Source: Propioniciclava tarda (GTDB taxonomy: Bacteria; Actinomycetota; Actinomycetes; Propionibacteriales; Propionibacteriaceae). Taken from it: 64,000 nt of DNA. Shown in pieces: positions 43,171 to 52,096 of this stretch. The position numbers were made by a program, and so were the translations under genes. The notes under the pieces were generated by a model, which ran no database searches, had not been told where the DNA came from, and was given only the letters and a program-made list of their open reading frames with translations. The stretch is from NCBI RefSeq assembly GCF_900182665.1, contig NZ_FXTL01000001.1, positions 248,001 to 312,000 of the forward strand, in the 5' to 3' direction. Within the stretch, counting starts at the first letter, position 1, and every line of letters starts with the position of its first letter.

Positions 43171-45575
43171 AGTGCACGCAGCCGGGCTGCACCGGACGCA
43201 TCGTCGACGGGTACTGCGACGTCTGCGGGATGCCGCCGGCGGCGTCCGGCTACCGGCCGCCGTTCGCGGTGGACGCCGCCGGCACGGTGTCCGCGGGCGG
43301 ACCCGACGTGGTCGCCCAGGCCGCGGCCGCGGCGTCCGCTGGTCCCTCGCGCGGCGTCCAAGGTGCGGCGCCGTCGCGACACGCGTCCGGACCGTGCCCG
43401 CAGCCGGGCTGTCCGGGGCAGATCGTCGACGGCTACTGCGACTACTGCGGCAACCCGCCGACGGCCGCCCCGCCTCCGCCCTCGACCGTTGGAGGGGCCG
43501 CGCCCGCGGCGTCCCAGACCCTCGCCTCCGCCGCGATCGGGTCGGCGCTGCTGCCCGGCGGCCAGACGGCGAAGCGGCCCGCGGCGTCCGCGCTGCACCG
43601 TCCGGTGACACGGATCGGCGCCGGCATCACGACCGTGCCCCCCGCGCCGCTGGCCGACCCGACCAAGCAGCTGATGACCGACCCGGTCGTCCCCGAGGAC
43701 AAGCGCTTCTGCCCCAACTGCGGCGAGCCCATCGGACGCTCCATCGACGGCCAGCCCGGACGACTCTCGGGCTTCTGCCCGAAGTGCCAGACGGCCTACA
43801 ACTTCAAGCCCACGATCAAGGCCGGCGAGCTCGTCGCCGGGCAGTACGAGGTGGCCGGAGCGCTCGCCTACGGCGGCATGGGCTGGATCTACCTGGCCCG
43901 CGACAAGAACGTCTCCGGCCGCTGGGTGGTCCTGAAGGGGCTGCTCAACGCCGGCGACACCGACGCCAAAATGGCCGCGCTCAGCGAGCAGGAGTTCATG
44001 GCGCAGGTCGAGCACCCGCTGATCGTCGAGATCTACAACTTCGTGTCGGACGCCGACGGCGCGCGTTACATCGTCATGGAGTACGTGCCGGGCGTCTCGC
44101 TCAAAGACATCCTCAAGAGGCGTCAGGCCGACAACGGCGGCGCGATGAACCCGCTGCCGGTGGACTGGGCGCTCGCGTACATCATCGAGATCATCCCGGC
44201 GTTCACCTACCTCCACGATCGCGGGCTGCTCTACTGCGACTTCAAGCCCGACAACGTCATGCAGGTCGGTGACTCGGAGAAGCTGATCGACCTGGGTGGC
44301 GTCCGGCATGTGCACGACGAGACGTCCCCGATGTACGGAACGGTCGGCTTCCAGGCGCCCGAGCTCGCGGCCAAGGGCGCGTCCGTGCCGTCGGACGTCT
44401 ACACGATCGGCCGGACGCTCCTCGTGCTCTGCACCGAGTTCCGCGGCTACCAGGGCGAGTTCGCCACGTCGCTGCCGCCGCTGGCGGACCTGCCGCAGAT
44501 CACCGGCCAGGACTCCCTCTACCGCCTCGTGCTGCGCGCCTGCGCGCCCAACCCGGACGACCGGTTCCAGTCGGCCGAGGAGTTTCGGCAGCAGGCGCTC
44601 GGCGTCCTGCGGGAGGTCGTGGGCGTCCGGACGCCGGGTGCCGCGTTCGCGTCCGCGCCGTCGCCGCTGTTCGAGCCGCCGACGCAGACCGGCGACGCCT
44701 TCACCTGGACGCAGCTGCCGAAGCTGCGTCCGGACACGGCCGATTCCGGCTGGGACTGGCTCAACCGCCTCACCATCAACAGCCCCGCCGAGCGGCTGGC
44801 GGCGTTGCGGTCGGCACCCGAGCAGACCGCCGAGATCCTGCTTGAGCAGGCCCGCATCGTGCTGTCGGCCGGTGATCGGGTGGCGTCCAAGCGGCTGACG
44901 CAGGCGATCCTGGCGCAGAACCCGTGGGACTGGCGCGCCATCTGGATGGACGGCGTCGCCGCCCTGATGGCCGGCGACTACGTCGGCGCGCAGCCGGCGT
45001 TCAACGCGGTCTACGGCCAGGTCCCGGGTGAGCTGGCGCCGAAGTTTGCCCTCGCCATCGCCTGTGAGCGCGGCGGCCAGGCGGCCACGGCCGAGCAGCT
45101 CTACGGCGTCTGCGCCAGCACGGACGCTAACTACGTGACGCCGTCCGCGTTCGGCCTGGCGCGCCTGCGGGCCGCCCGCTCCGACCTCAAGGGGGTGCTG
45201 GACGCCCTCAACTTGGTGCCCAGCACGTCGCGCGGCTACACCGAGTCGCGGCGGCTCCGCGCCCAGCACCTGATGGCCCTCGGCACCTCGCTCGCCGACC
45301 TCGGGGCCGCCCTGGACGCCGTCGCCGCGGCCAAGCTGGACGCCCCCACGTACGCCCGCTACTCGGTCGAGATCCTGTCGCGGGCGCTCGACACCGTGCG
45401 TGCCACCAAGGACGCGCCGACGGTCAGTATCGGCGGTCTACCTGCCACTGACAAGGCGCTTCGTCCGCAGTTGGAGCGCGCCTACCGCGACCTCGCGGCC
45501 TATCAAAGCGACGCCGGCGAACGCGCCCGGCTCATCGAGCAAGCCAACGCCACCCGTCGATGGAGCGTCCTATGA
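43167..45575 (+). CDS. pknG: PknG-like serine/threonine kinase with zinc ribbons and TPR
   Basis: 802 residues. Two N-terminal Zn ribbons (about 2-23 and 74-95: CTQPGCTGRIVDGYCDVCG and CPQPGCPGQIVDGYCDYCG), a rubredoxin-like pair CPNCGEPIG...CPKC (about 182-205), the kinase domain from about 225 (GGMGWIYLARDKN; VVLKGL with the ATP Lys near 257; LLYCDFKPDNVM in place of HRD; LIDLGGV in place of DFG) and a C-terminal TPR region from about 530. The altered catalytic loops and rubredoxin part are PknG hallmarks; the two extra ribbons are not usual. Its stop overlaps the phosphatase start. Confidence 0.9.
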   Translation: MKCTQPGCTGRIVDGYCDVCGMPPAASGYRPPFAVDAAGTVSAGGPDVVAQAAAAASAGPSRGVQGAAPSRHASGPCPQPGCPGQIVDGYCDYCGNPPTAAPPPPSTVGGAAPAASQTLASAAIGSALLPGGQTAKRPAASALHRPVTRIGAGITTVPPAPLADPTKQLMTDPVVPEDKRFCPNCGEPIGRSIDGQPGRLSGFCPKCQTAYNFKPTIKAGELVAGQYEVAGALAYGGMGWIYLARDKNVSGRWVVLKGLLNAGDTDAKMAALSEQEFMAQVEHPLIVEIYNFVSDADGARYIVMEYVPGVSLKDILKRRQADNGGAMNPLPVDWALAYIIEIIPAFTYLHDRGLLYCDFKPDNVMQVGDSEKLIDLGGVRHVHDETSPMYGTVGFQAPELAAKGASVPSDVYTIGRTLLVLCTEFRGYQGEFATSLPPLADLPQITGQDSLYRLVLRACAPNPDDRFQSAEEFRQQALGVLREVVGVRTPGAAFASAPSPLFEPPTQTGDAFTWTQLPKLRPDTADSGWDWLNRLTINSPAERLAALRSAPEQTAEILLEQARIVLSAGDRVASKRLTQAILAQNPWDWRAIWMDGVAALMAGDYVGAQPAFNAVYGQVPGELAPKFALAIACERGGQAATAEQLYGVCASTDANYVTPSAFGLARLRAARSDLKGVLDALNLVPSTSRGYTESRRLRAQHLMALGTSLADLGAALDAVAAAKLDAPTYARYSVEILSRALDTVRATKDAPTVSIGGLPATDKALRPQLERAYRDLAAYQSDAGERARLIEQANATRRWSVL

Positions 45576-46891
45576 CCGATCCAGCAGAGCCCGCCTGGCC
45601 GCAGTTCTCGCAGGGGCGTCCCGTAGCCGGCACGGGCTGGAAGCAGCCGCCCGGCCAGCCCGGAGCCGCGGTGCCGCGTCCGGACGACCCCACCGTCGTG
45701 GACGCCTCGCTCATCCCGGCGCCGGACCCGACCCCGGTCGCAGCCGAGCCCGCGGCGTCCAAACTCTGCCTGCAGTGCGGGGGAGAGGTGGACACCGACG
45801 GCTACTGCACCCAGTGCGGAGCCAAGGCGCCGACCGAGCGCGAGCACTTCGAGGAGTCGCCCGCGGCGTGGGTCGGCGCGGTCTGCGATCGCGGCGTGAA
45901 GCATGCCCGCAACGAGGACGCCCTCGCGACGGACGCCGACGAGGCGATGGGCTCGCGCGCGGTGTTGGTGGTCTGCGACGGCGTGACGACGTCGACGGAC
46001 TCCGACGTTGCCGCCCTGGCCGCCGCGCGTGCCGCCCGGGATGTGCTGGTCGAGGGGCGTCCGGAGGACATGGGGACGCCGGCGTCGAGGTCGGCGGCGG
46101 TGTCGGGGCTGTTCGCCCGCGCTGCCGCGGTGGCGAACGACGCCGTCGCGCACCACACGGCGGCGGGCGAGAAGAACCCCGCAGCCTGCACGTTCGTGGC
46201 CGCGCTGGTGCTCGACAACGTGGTTTACGCAGGCAACGTCGGCGACTCGCGGGCCTACTGGCTGCCGGACTCCGGCGACGGGGCAATTCTCACCCGCGAC
46301 GACTCGATGGCCGAGGACAGCATCGCGTCCGGGGTCCCTCGCAAGCAGGCCGAGACCGCGGCGGACGCCCACACCATCACGCGTTGGCTCGGGGTCGATG
46401 CTGCGGACGTCGTGCCGCAGGTCGCGTCCATGCACGTGCCGGGTCCGGGCTGGGTGCTGGTGTGCTCGGACGGCCTGTGGAACTACGCGTCCGAGCCGTC
46501 CGAGATCGGCAAGGTCGTGTCGGACGCCGTCGGTACGGCAAACTCCTGGCGGGAAAAGTCTCGCCAGGCGATAGCTCAGCCGCCAGCAACCGAGTCGACA
46601 GTCTCGACGCCCGTCGAGATCGCCCGCGCGATGGTCAACTGGGCGATCGCCCAGGGCGGGCACGACAACATCTCGGCCTGCCTCGCCCGCGTGGGCGACA
46701 AGCCCGTCCCGGCCGCGCCGGTGGTGGTGGACGGCGAGATCGCCACGTCCAAGATCATGCCTAGTGGGGCGTCTCAGACCGACCAACCCTCGGCCTCGGC
46801 CAACGGCGTCCGAGAGCCCGTCGCGGCGACGACGGCCTACGATCCGATCACGCACGAGCCGGTCCCCGCTACCACCCCCCTGGAAGGATGA
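45572..46891 (+). CDS. PP2C-type phosphatase with an N-terminal zinc ribbon
   Basis: 439 residues from the ATG at 45572 (ATGA overlap with the kinase stop). A Pro-rich leader, a zinc ribbon KLCLQCGGEVDTDGYCTQCG (about 64-83), then the PP2C domain: AVCDRGVKHARNEDALATDA, VLVVCDGVTTSTDSDVAALA, GNVGDSRAYWLPDSGDG, VLVCSDGLWNYAS and GGHDNISACLARV, all metal sites present. Likely reverses the PknG-like kinase. A start at 45560 would add four residues and overlap more. Confidence 0.9.
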   Translation: MTDPAEPAWPQFSQGRPVAGTGWKQPPGQPGAAVPRPDDPTVVDASLIPAPDPTPVAAEPAASKLCLQCGGEVDTDGYCTQCGAKAPTEREHFEESPAAWVGAVCDRGVKHARNEDALATDADEAMGSRAVLVVCDGVTTSTDSDVAALAAARAARDVLVEGRPEDMGTPASRSAAVSGLFARAAAVANDAVAHHTAAGEKNPAACTFVAALVLDNVVYAGNVGDSRAYWLPDSGDGAILTRDDSMAEDSIASGVPRKQAETAADAHTITRWLGVDAADVVPQVASMHVPGPGWVLVCSDGLWNYASEPSEIGKVVSDAVGTANSWREKSRQAIAQPPATESTVSTPVEIARAMVNWAIAQGGHDNISACLARVGDKPVPAAPVVVDGEIATSKIMPSGASQTDQPSASANGVREPVAATTAYDPITHEPVPATTPLEG

Positions 46892-48177
46892 AGCCCATGG
46901 CGACATTCACCTCGACGGTCTACCAGAACGAGTTCCTGCCCGACGGCGGCACGGACGTCAACGCGATCGTGCGGCTCGGCGTCTCGGGCGCGGGCAGGGC
47001 GGGGGCGTCCGGCAAGGCGCCGGGCGAGATCATCATCGTCGACACCTCGGGCTCGATGGGGCAGGTCAACATGGCCGCCGCCAAGAATGCGGCCATGACG
47101 GCGGTCGACACCATCGCGGACGGCACCTTCTTCGCTGTCGTCGCGGGCACGCACGAGGCGTACTTGGCGTACCCGATGGTCCGCACCGGACGCGGCATGG
47201 TCGAGATGAATCCGCGCACGCGCGCCGAGGCCAAGCAGGCCATCAGCTGGTTCAACGCCGAGGGCGGCACGGCGATCGGTGCGTGGCTCAACCTGGCTCG
47301 AGCCCTGTTCGGTTCGATGGGCGACGCGCTCGGCAACAAGCACGCGCTGCTGCTCACCGACGGCGAGGACCGCGACGAGTCCCAGGCCGACCTCGACATG
47401 GCGATCCGGGCGTCGATGGGGGTCTTCCAGTGCGACTGCCGCGGCGTCGGCACCGACTGGATCGTCTCGGAGATCCGCAAGGTGTCCTCGGCGCTGCTCG
47501 GCACCGTCGACATCATCCCGGACCCGTCCCGCATGGCCGCCGAGTTCGCCTCGATCATGCAGGCGTCCGCGTCGCGCGGGGTGACGGACGCCGAGCTGCG
47601 GGTCTGGGTGCCGCAGGGCGCACAGGTGCTGTTCGTGCGCCAGGTGTCGCCGACGGTGGACGACCTGACGGCGCGGGGCGTCCCAGTGAATCCGCTGACC
47701 TCCGGCTACCCGACCGGCTCGTGGTCGGACGAGGAGCGCGACTACCACGTCGGCGTCCGGCTGCCGGCCAAGGCGCTGGGGCAGGAGCAGTTGGCGGCGC
47801 GCGTCCAGTTGGTGGTGGACGGCCAGCCCGTCACGCAGGGGCTCGTGAAGGCCACGTGGTCGAACGATGCGGCCCTGACAACGCGAATCTCGCCCGAGGT
47901 CGCCCATTACACGGGCCAGACCGAGCTCGCGGCGGCGATCCAGGAGGGCCTGGCTGCCAAGGCGTCCGGCGACGAGGCGGGGGCGACGACCAAGCTCGGA
48001 CGCGCCATCCAGCTCGCGGTGGCGTCCGGCAACGAGGAGGCGACCAGCAAGCTGAAGAAGGTCGTTGACGTGGTCGACGCCGGCACCGGGACGGTCCGGC
48101 TCAAGCGCGCCGTCGACAAGGCTGATGAAATGGCGCTGGACACGGCGTCCACCAAAACGACACGGATCAAGGGGTAG
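46888..48177 (+). CDS. vWA-domain protein (TerY-like)
   Basis: 429 residues. The MIDAS motif is complete: IIIVDTSGSMGQVNMAAAKN, Thr in EGGTAIGAWLNLARALF and LLLTDGEDRDESQADLDMAI. A beta-rich second half (VRLPAKALGQEQLAARVQLV) is followed by a helical tail that contains TKLGRAIQLAVASGNEEATS. vWA proteins of TerY type travel with a kinase and a PP2C phosphatase in the TerY-P triad; here the three lie side by side with four-base overlaps. Presumably a phospho-controlled adaptor. Confidence 0.86.
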   Translation: MKPMATFTSTVYQNEFLPDGGTDVNAIVRLGVSGAGRAGASGKAPGEIIIVDTSGSMGQVNMAAAKNAAMTAVDTIADGTFFAVVAGTHEAYLAYPMVRTGRGMVEMNPRTRAEAKQAISWFNAEGGTAIGAWLNLARALFGSMGDALGNKHALLLTDGEDRDESQADLDMAIRASMGVFQCDCRGVGTDWIVSEIRKVSSALLGTVDIIPDPSRMAAEFASIMQASASRGVTDAELRVWVPQGAQVLFVRQVSPTVDDLTARGVPVNPLTSGYPTGSWSDEERDYHVGVRLPAKALGQEQLAARVQLVVDGQPVTQGLVKATWSNDAALTTRISPEVAHYTGQTELAAAIQEGLAAKASGDEAGATTKLGRAIQLAVASGNEEATSKLKKVVDVVDAGTGTVRLKRAVDKADEMALDTASTKTTRIKG

Positions 48178-48180
48178 CTC

Positions 48181-49644
48181 ATGGCCATCTGCACCGAAGG
48201 TCACGAATCGACGGCCACCGACTATTGCGACGTGTGCGGCGCGCCCATGCCCGTCCAGCCTGAGCCTTCGACGCCCGCCGCCGCGGGGCCGACGTCGGAC
48301 GCCGCGGCGAAGTCCTGCCCGGTCTGCCACGGAGCCAACCCGGCGGACGCCCTCTTCTGCGAGGCCTGCGGCTACGACTTCACCACCGGCAGCCTGCCCC
48401 GGATGTCGGCCCTGCGACCGCAGGTCAGCCCGGACGCCGTGCCGGTCGTGCCCCCAAGCGGGCCGGTCGTGCAGTCCCACCCTCTCGACCTGGACGCCCC
48501 AGCGCCGGTCGTGCCCAAGGTCAGTGGACTCGATCTGGACGCCCCGGCGCCCCCGAATCAGGCTCCCGTCTCCTCGGAGCGGGTCGAGGTGCGTCCGGCG
48601 TCGGCTGGTCCGGCCGAGATGGCGGCCGAGCCAGTGGAGGCTGGTGGGGACGTTCCTGCCGCTGAGGTGGCCGAGGTCGGCGAGCCGGTCGAGGCAGCCG
48701 TCCCCGTCGACGCTGAGACGGACGACGACATCGTCGACGCAGACGTGATCGACGAGACGCCGCCCTCGCCTGTTACCCCGGTCGCCGTTCCGTCGGTCGC
48801 GCAGGCGGTGCCGGCCGGGTCACCCGCTGTGACAGAGGCCGAGCCCGTGAACGACGTCCCGGACGCACCGGTTGTCGCGCACGCGTCGGTCACGCCGGCC
48901 GAGCTCGTCGCCGAGGCGGTGGACCCCGCGGCCTCGCACCCGGTCGCAGCGGCCAGGCCCCCCGCCCCTCCGGTGGCTGAGGCCCTGGACGCGTCGCAGG
49001 GTGTCGCGCCCGTCACGCCGTTGCCCGTCGCAGCCCATGCGGCGGTCACGCCGGCCGAGCCCGTCGCTGCGGCGGTGGACGGCGCGGCCTCGCAGCCGGC
49101 CGCGGCACCAGCCTGGGCTCCGGTCGCCCCCGCGGACGCGGCTCCGGTCCCCACGCCCACGGCGCCGCCCCAGGCCGCCTCGCCCATTCCGTCGCCGACC
49201 GCGGCACCGGCGCCCGCGGCGTCCGATGTCGTCTCTGACAAGGCGGACTGGGTGGCGGAGGTCTGGATCGACCCCGACTGGTACGCGGGCCAGGACAGCC
49301 CTGACCAGCTGCCGTCGCCCGGACTGCCCCGCGTGGTCGGGCTGCGTAAGCGCACGCTGCTGATCGGGCGCCCGAGCCGCAGCCGCGGCATCACGCCGGA
49401 CGTCGACTGCGAGCCCGACACCGGCGTTTCGCGCCGGCACGCCGAACTGACCACCGACGGCACCCGGTGGTGGGTCGACGACGTGGGCTCGTCCAACGGC
49501 ACGTACGTCGGGCAGGCCGGAGCGCCGCTCCCGCTCGATCCGATCAAGGGACGCACCGAGCTCGGCGAGGACGCCCGCGTGTACGTGGGTTCCTGGACGC
49601 GTGTCGTCGTTCGCCGCGCGAACCCCGACGAGGTTGACCTGTAG
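48181..49644 (+). CDS. Zinc-ribbon and FHA domain protein
   Basis: 487 residues. The N-terminal part has two zinc ribbons (CTEGHESTATDYCDVCG and CPVCHGANPADALFCEACGYD). A long Ala/Pro/Val-rich linker (about 90-340) contains near-repeats such as VTPAEPVAAAV. The C-terminal FHA domain is clear: TLLIGRPSRSRGITPDVDCE, GVSRRHAELTTDGTRWWVDD and VGSSNGTYVGQ (Gly-Arg, Ser-x-x-His, Asn). FHA binds phosphothreonine, so this is the reader of the kinase's marks. Last gene of the cluster; three bases after the vWA stop. Confidence 0.9.
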   Translation: MAICTEGHESTATDYCDVCGAPMPVQPEPSTPAAAGPTSDAAAKSCPVCHGANPADALFCEACGYDFTTGSLPRMSALRPQVSPDAVPVVPPSGPVVQSHPLDLDAPAPVVPKVSGLDLDAPAPPNQAPVSSERVEVRPASAGPAEMAAEPVEAGGDVPAAEVAEVGEPVEAAVPVDAETDDDIVDADVIDETPPSPVTPVAVPSVAQAVPAGSPAVTEAEPVNDVPDAPVVAHASVTPAELVAEAVDPAASHPVAAARPPAPPVAEALDASQGVAPVTPLPVAAHAAVTPAEPVAAAVDGAASQPAAAPAWAPVAPADAAPVPTPTAPPQAASPIPSPTAAPAPAASDVVSDKADWVAEVWIDPDWYAGQDSPDQLPSPGLPRVVGLRKRTLLIGRPSRSRGITPDVDCEPDTGVSRRHAELTTDGTRWWVDDVGSSNGTYVGQAGAPLPLDPIKGRTELGEDARVYVGSWTRVVVRRANPDEVDL

Positions 49645-49712
49645 CAAAACGCCGATCACTGGAACCTCACCTGGGGTTCGACGGAACCGCGTTTGGGCTC
49701 AAGGGAGCGGTC

Positions 49713-49744
49713 GGTTGGCTGAGCTTGTCGAAGCCCCTGAGGGG
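49713..49744. repeat. Dispersed palindromic repeat copy
   Basis: GGTTGGCTGAGCTTGTCGAA then GCCCCTGAGGGG, in the 228-base spacer after the FHA gene. Single arm with a short second palindrome. No terminator hairpin was seen for the cluster. Confidence 0.7.
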
Positions 49745-49872
49745 TCCGGCTCCGCCCAGCGCAGGCGGCGATGGGTCAGCGCTTCCTAGCCCGGACGCCG
49801 AGCGTCAGCCGCCAGGGATAGGACGGGCCCTGCCCGCTGGTGAGCGCGGCGGGGTCGGCGTCCGTGAGCGGC

Positions 49873-50298
49873 TCAGCGTGCGGCGTCCATGACGACCGGG
49901 GTGCCTAGCTGGACCGTCCTTGAGACCGTGCACAGCGCCTCGGCCGACCGCTTGATCGCCAGCGGCAGACGCTCGCGGGCGGCGTCCCCCTCGGGGCCGT
50001 CGGGGAAGACGACGCGGAACGTGACGTTCAGGTCGGTCAGGTGGTTGCCGCCTTCGGTCGACTTGACTCCCGAGCTGACGACCTCGAACGCGACCGGCTC
50101 AGCGCGGCGCGCGGTGATGTAGTCCACGTCGATGGACGCGCAGCCCGCGATCGCCGTCAGCAGCAGTTCGACGGGGGTGAACGCGATCCCGTCGCCCTCC
50201 CCGAACTCGAGGACGCCGCCGCGGTCGTTCTCGGCGCGGAAGGTGGCGAACTCGGTGCGCGTCAGCGTCACGGAGCGGCTGTTCGGGTTCTCGGTCAT
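49873..50298 (-). CDS. OsmC/Ohr-family protein
   Basis: 141 residues. Core: FTPVELLLTAIAGCASIDVD, with peroxidatic Cys in AGCAS and second Cys in SAEALCTVSR. Such proteins reduce organic hydroperoxides. N-terminus MTENPNSRSVTLTRTEFATF. Start at 50298 on the minus strand. Alone. Confidence 0.88.
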   Translation of the reverse strand: MTENPNSRSVTLTRTEFATFRAENDRGGVLEFGEGDGIAFTPVELLLTAIAGCASIDVDYITARRAEPVAFEVVSSGVKSTEGGNHLTDLNVTFRVVFPDGPEGDAARERLPLAIKRSAEALCTVSRTVQLGTPVVMDAAR

Positions 50299-50521
50299 GG
50301 GTCTATTCAAGGGGCCGGGCCGCTCACTGTCACCCCGACGGGGCCGACCAGGACGGTGAGGTCGGCGGACCGGTCCGATGGTGGTGCTCTGACTGGTGCC
50401 ATTGACCGGTCGGGAGACGCCACCGCTGTGTTCCCCGATTTCGGCCGCTGCTTGGCCGTCGACCGGCCGGCGGACCCCGCCGGTTCCGGCCTTGAAGGGC
50501 TCGCATCGTAGGCTGTCGCCC

Positions 50522-51010
50522 ATGGCCATGCCCCCCTTCGTCGCAGACCTTCGCCGCGCGGTCGGCCATTCGCCCTTGTGGTTGTCGGGTTCGACGGCCG
50601 TGATCGTGCGCGAGGGGGAGTCCGGGTTGGAGGTGCTGCTGGTCAAGCGGTCCGACGACGGGGCGTGGTCGAGCGTCTGCGGCATCGTCGATCCGGGCGA
50701 GGAGCCGGGGGACGCCGCCGTCCGGGAAGCGCTCGAGGAGGCGGGAGTGGTCGTCGAGGTCGAGCGCCTCGTCTGGATGTCCGTCACCGATCTCGTCACC
50801 TACCTCAACGGCGACCAGACCCAGTACATCGACCACACCTTCCGCTGCCGTTGGGTCTCGGGCGACCCCTTCCCGGCCGACGGCGAGGCCGTCGAGGCGC
50901 GCTGGTTCGCTGCGGACGCGCTGCCCGACATGCCGCGGGTCCACGCCGAGCGGGTGCAGGTCGTCCTCGAGGACCGCCCCGAGTGCCGCCTCGGACGCCT
51001 CGCTCGCTAA
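50522..51010 (+). CDS. NUDIX hydrolase
   Basis: 162 residues. The NUDIX box is GIVDPGEEPGDAAVREALEE then AGV (Gx5Ex7REUxEExGU). The lead-in WLSGSTAVIVREGESGLEV and the tail with HTFRCRWVSGDPFPADGEAV are typical of nucleoside diphosphate-linked hydrolases; substrate unknown. Followed by a repeat-filled spacer. Confidence 0.9.
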   Translation: MAMPPFVADLRRAVGHSPLWLSGSTAVIVREGESGLEVLLVKRSDDGAWSSVCGIVDPGEEPGDAAVREALEEAGVVVEVERLVWMSVTDLVTYLNGDQTQYIDHTFRCRWVSGDPFPADGEAVEARWFAADALPDMPRVHAERVQVVLEDRPECRLGRLAR

Positions 51011-51025
51011 TCGCTGACGCGCAGC

Positions 51026-51317
51026 CCTTCGACACGTTCAGGGGGCTTGTGGGGGTGGGACTTCGGCAGGGTGGTGCGTTCGACATGCTGAGCGACCTGC
51101 GTTGGCTGAGCCTTGTCGAAGCCCGCCAACGAGCACGTCGCTGGCGACCCCGCCACTGAAGCTCGAGGGAAGGCAGTGATCAACGGGGTCATTCGTTGGC
51201 TGACCTTGTCGAAGACCCGCTTGTCCAGGCGGCTTCGACAAGCTCAGCCAGCGATAGATGAGTGCTCGCCTAGACCTCTTCGTGGCTGAGTCGTTCGACA
51301 GGCTCTGGGGCCTCTTC
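51026..51317. repeat. Dense cluster of dispersed palindromic repeats
   Basis: At least five arms: CCCTTCGACACGTTCAGGG, GGCTGAGCCTTGTCGAAGCC, GGCTGACCTTGTCGAAG, GGCTTCGACAAGCTCAGCC and GTTCGACAGGCTCTGGG. The 319-base stretch 51011-51329 holds nothing else readable. Confidence 0.8.
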
Positions 51318-51329
51318 GGCGTTGGGCAG

Positions 51330-52022
51330 TTACCGGACCAGTCCTGACGAGTACGCGATCACGACCAGTTGAGCCCGGTCCCGCGCGCCGAGCTTGAGCA
51401 TGATGTGCGAGACGTGGGTCCGGGCGGTGGCTTTGGTGATCCACAGCCGCTCGGCGATTTCGGCGTTGTTGAGTCCCTGCCCCACGAGCCCCAGCACCTC
51501 GCGCTCGCGCTCGGTGAGCTCGCCGAGCCGGGGGTGCTCGGACGCCGCCCCCGCCGGACGCCCCGCGAACGTCTCGATCACGGTCCGGGTGACGCTGGGC
51601 GACATCAAGGCCTCCCCGGACGCCGCCGCGTGGATCGCGCGCAGCAACTCCGTCGGCTCGGAGTCCTTGATCATGAACCCGGACGCCCCCGCCTGCAGCG
51701 CCGCGAACACGTACTCGTCCAGCTCGAACGTCGTCAGCATCACCACGTGGACGCCGCCGAGCGCCGGATCCGCCGAGATCTCGCGGAGCGCGGCCAGGCC
51801 GTCGAGCTCGGGCATCCGGATGTCCATGAGCACCACGTCCGGGGTGACCGAGCGCGCCAAGGCGACGGCCTCGCGTCCGGTCTCGGCCTCGCCGACGAGT
51901 TCCAACCCGGCGTCGGATCGCACCAGCGCGCGCAGCCCCATCCGGACCAGCGGTTGATCGTCCGCGATCACCACCCGGACGCGTCCGGTGGACGCCCCGT
52001 CAACCTCGTCGCCGACCGTCAC
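51330..52022 (-). CDS. LuxR/NarL-family response regulator
   Basis: 230 residues. Receiver: RVVIADDQPLVRMGLRALVR, phospho-Asp in VVLMDIRMPEL, switch VVMLTTFELD, Lys in FMIKDSEPTELL. DNA-binding: LTEREREVLGLVGQGLNNAE and TKATARTHVSHIMLKLGARD. Downstream of its sensor kinase with a 74-base gap; one operon. Confidence 0.92.
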   Translation of the reverse strand: MTVGDEVDGASTGRVRVVIADDQPLVRMGLRALVRSDAGLELVGEAETGREAVALARSVTPDVVLMDIRMPELDGLAALREISADPALGGVHVVMLTTFELDEYVFAALQAGASGFMIKDSEPTELLRAIHAAASGEALMSPSVTRTVIETFAGRPAGAASEHPRLGELTEREREVLGLVGQGLNNAEIAERLWITKATARTHVSHIMLKLGARDRAQLVVIAYSSGLVR

Positions 52023-52096
52023 AGCTCACCCCCGCGCTGTTGGCGGAGTTGTTGTTGCAGAACAAACAGCAACTCCGCCCACTAATCCGGCCCTGG

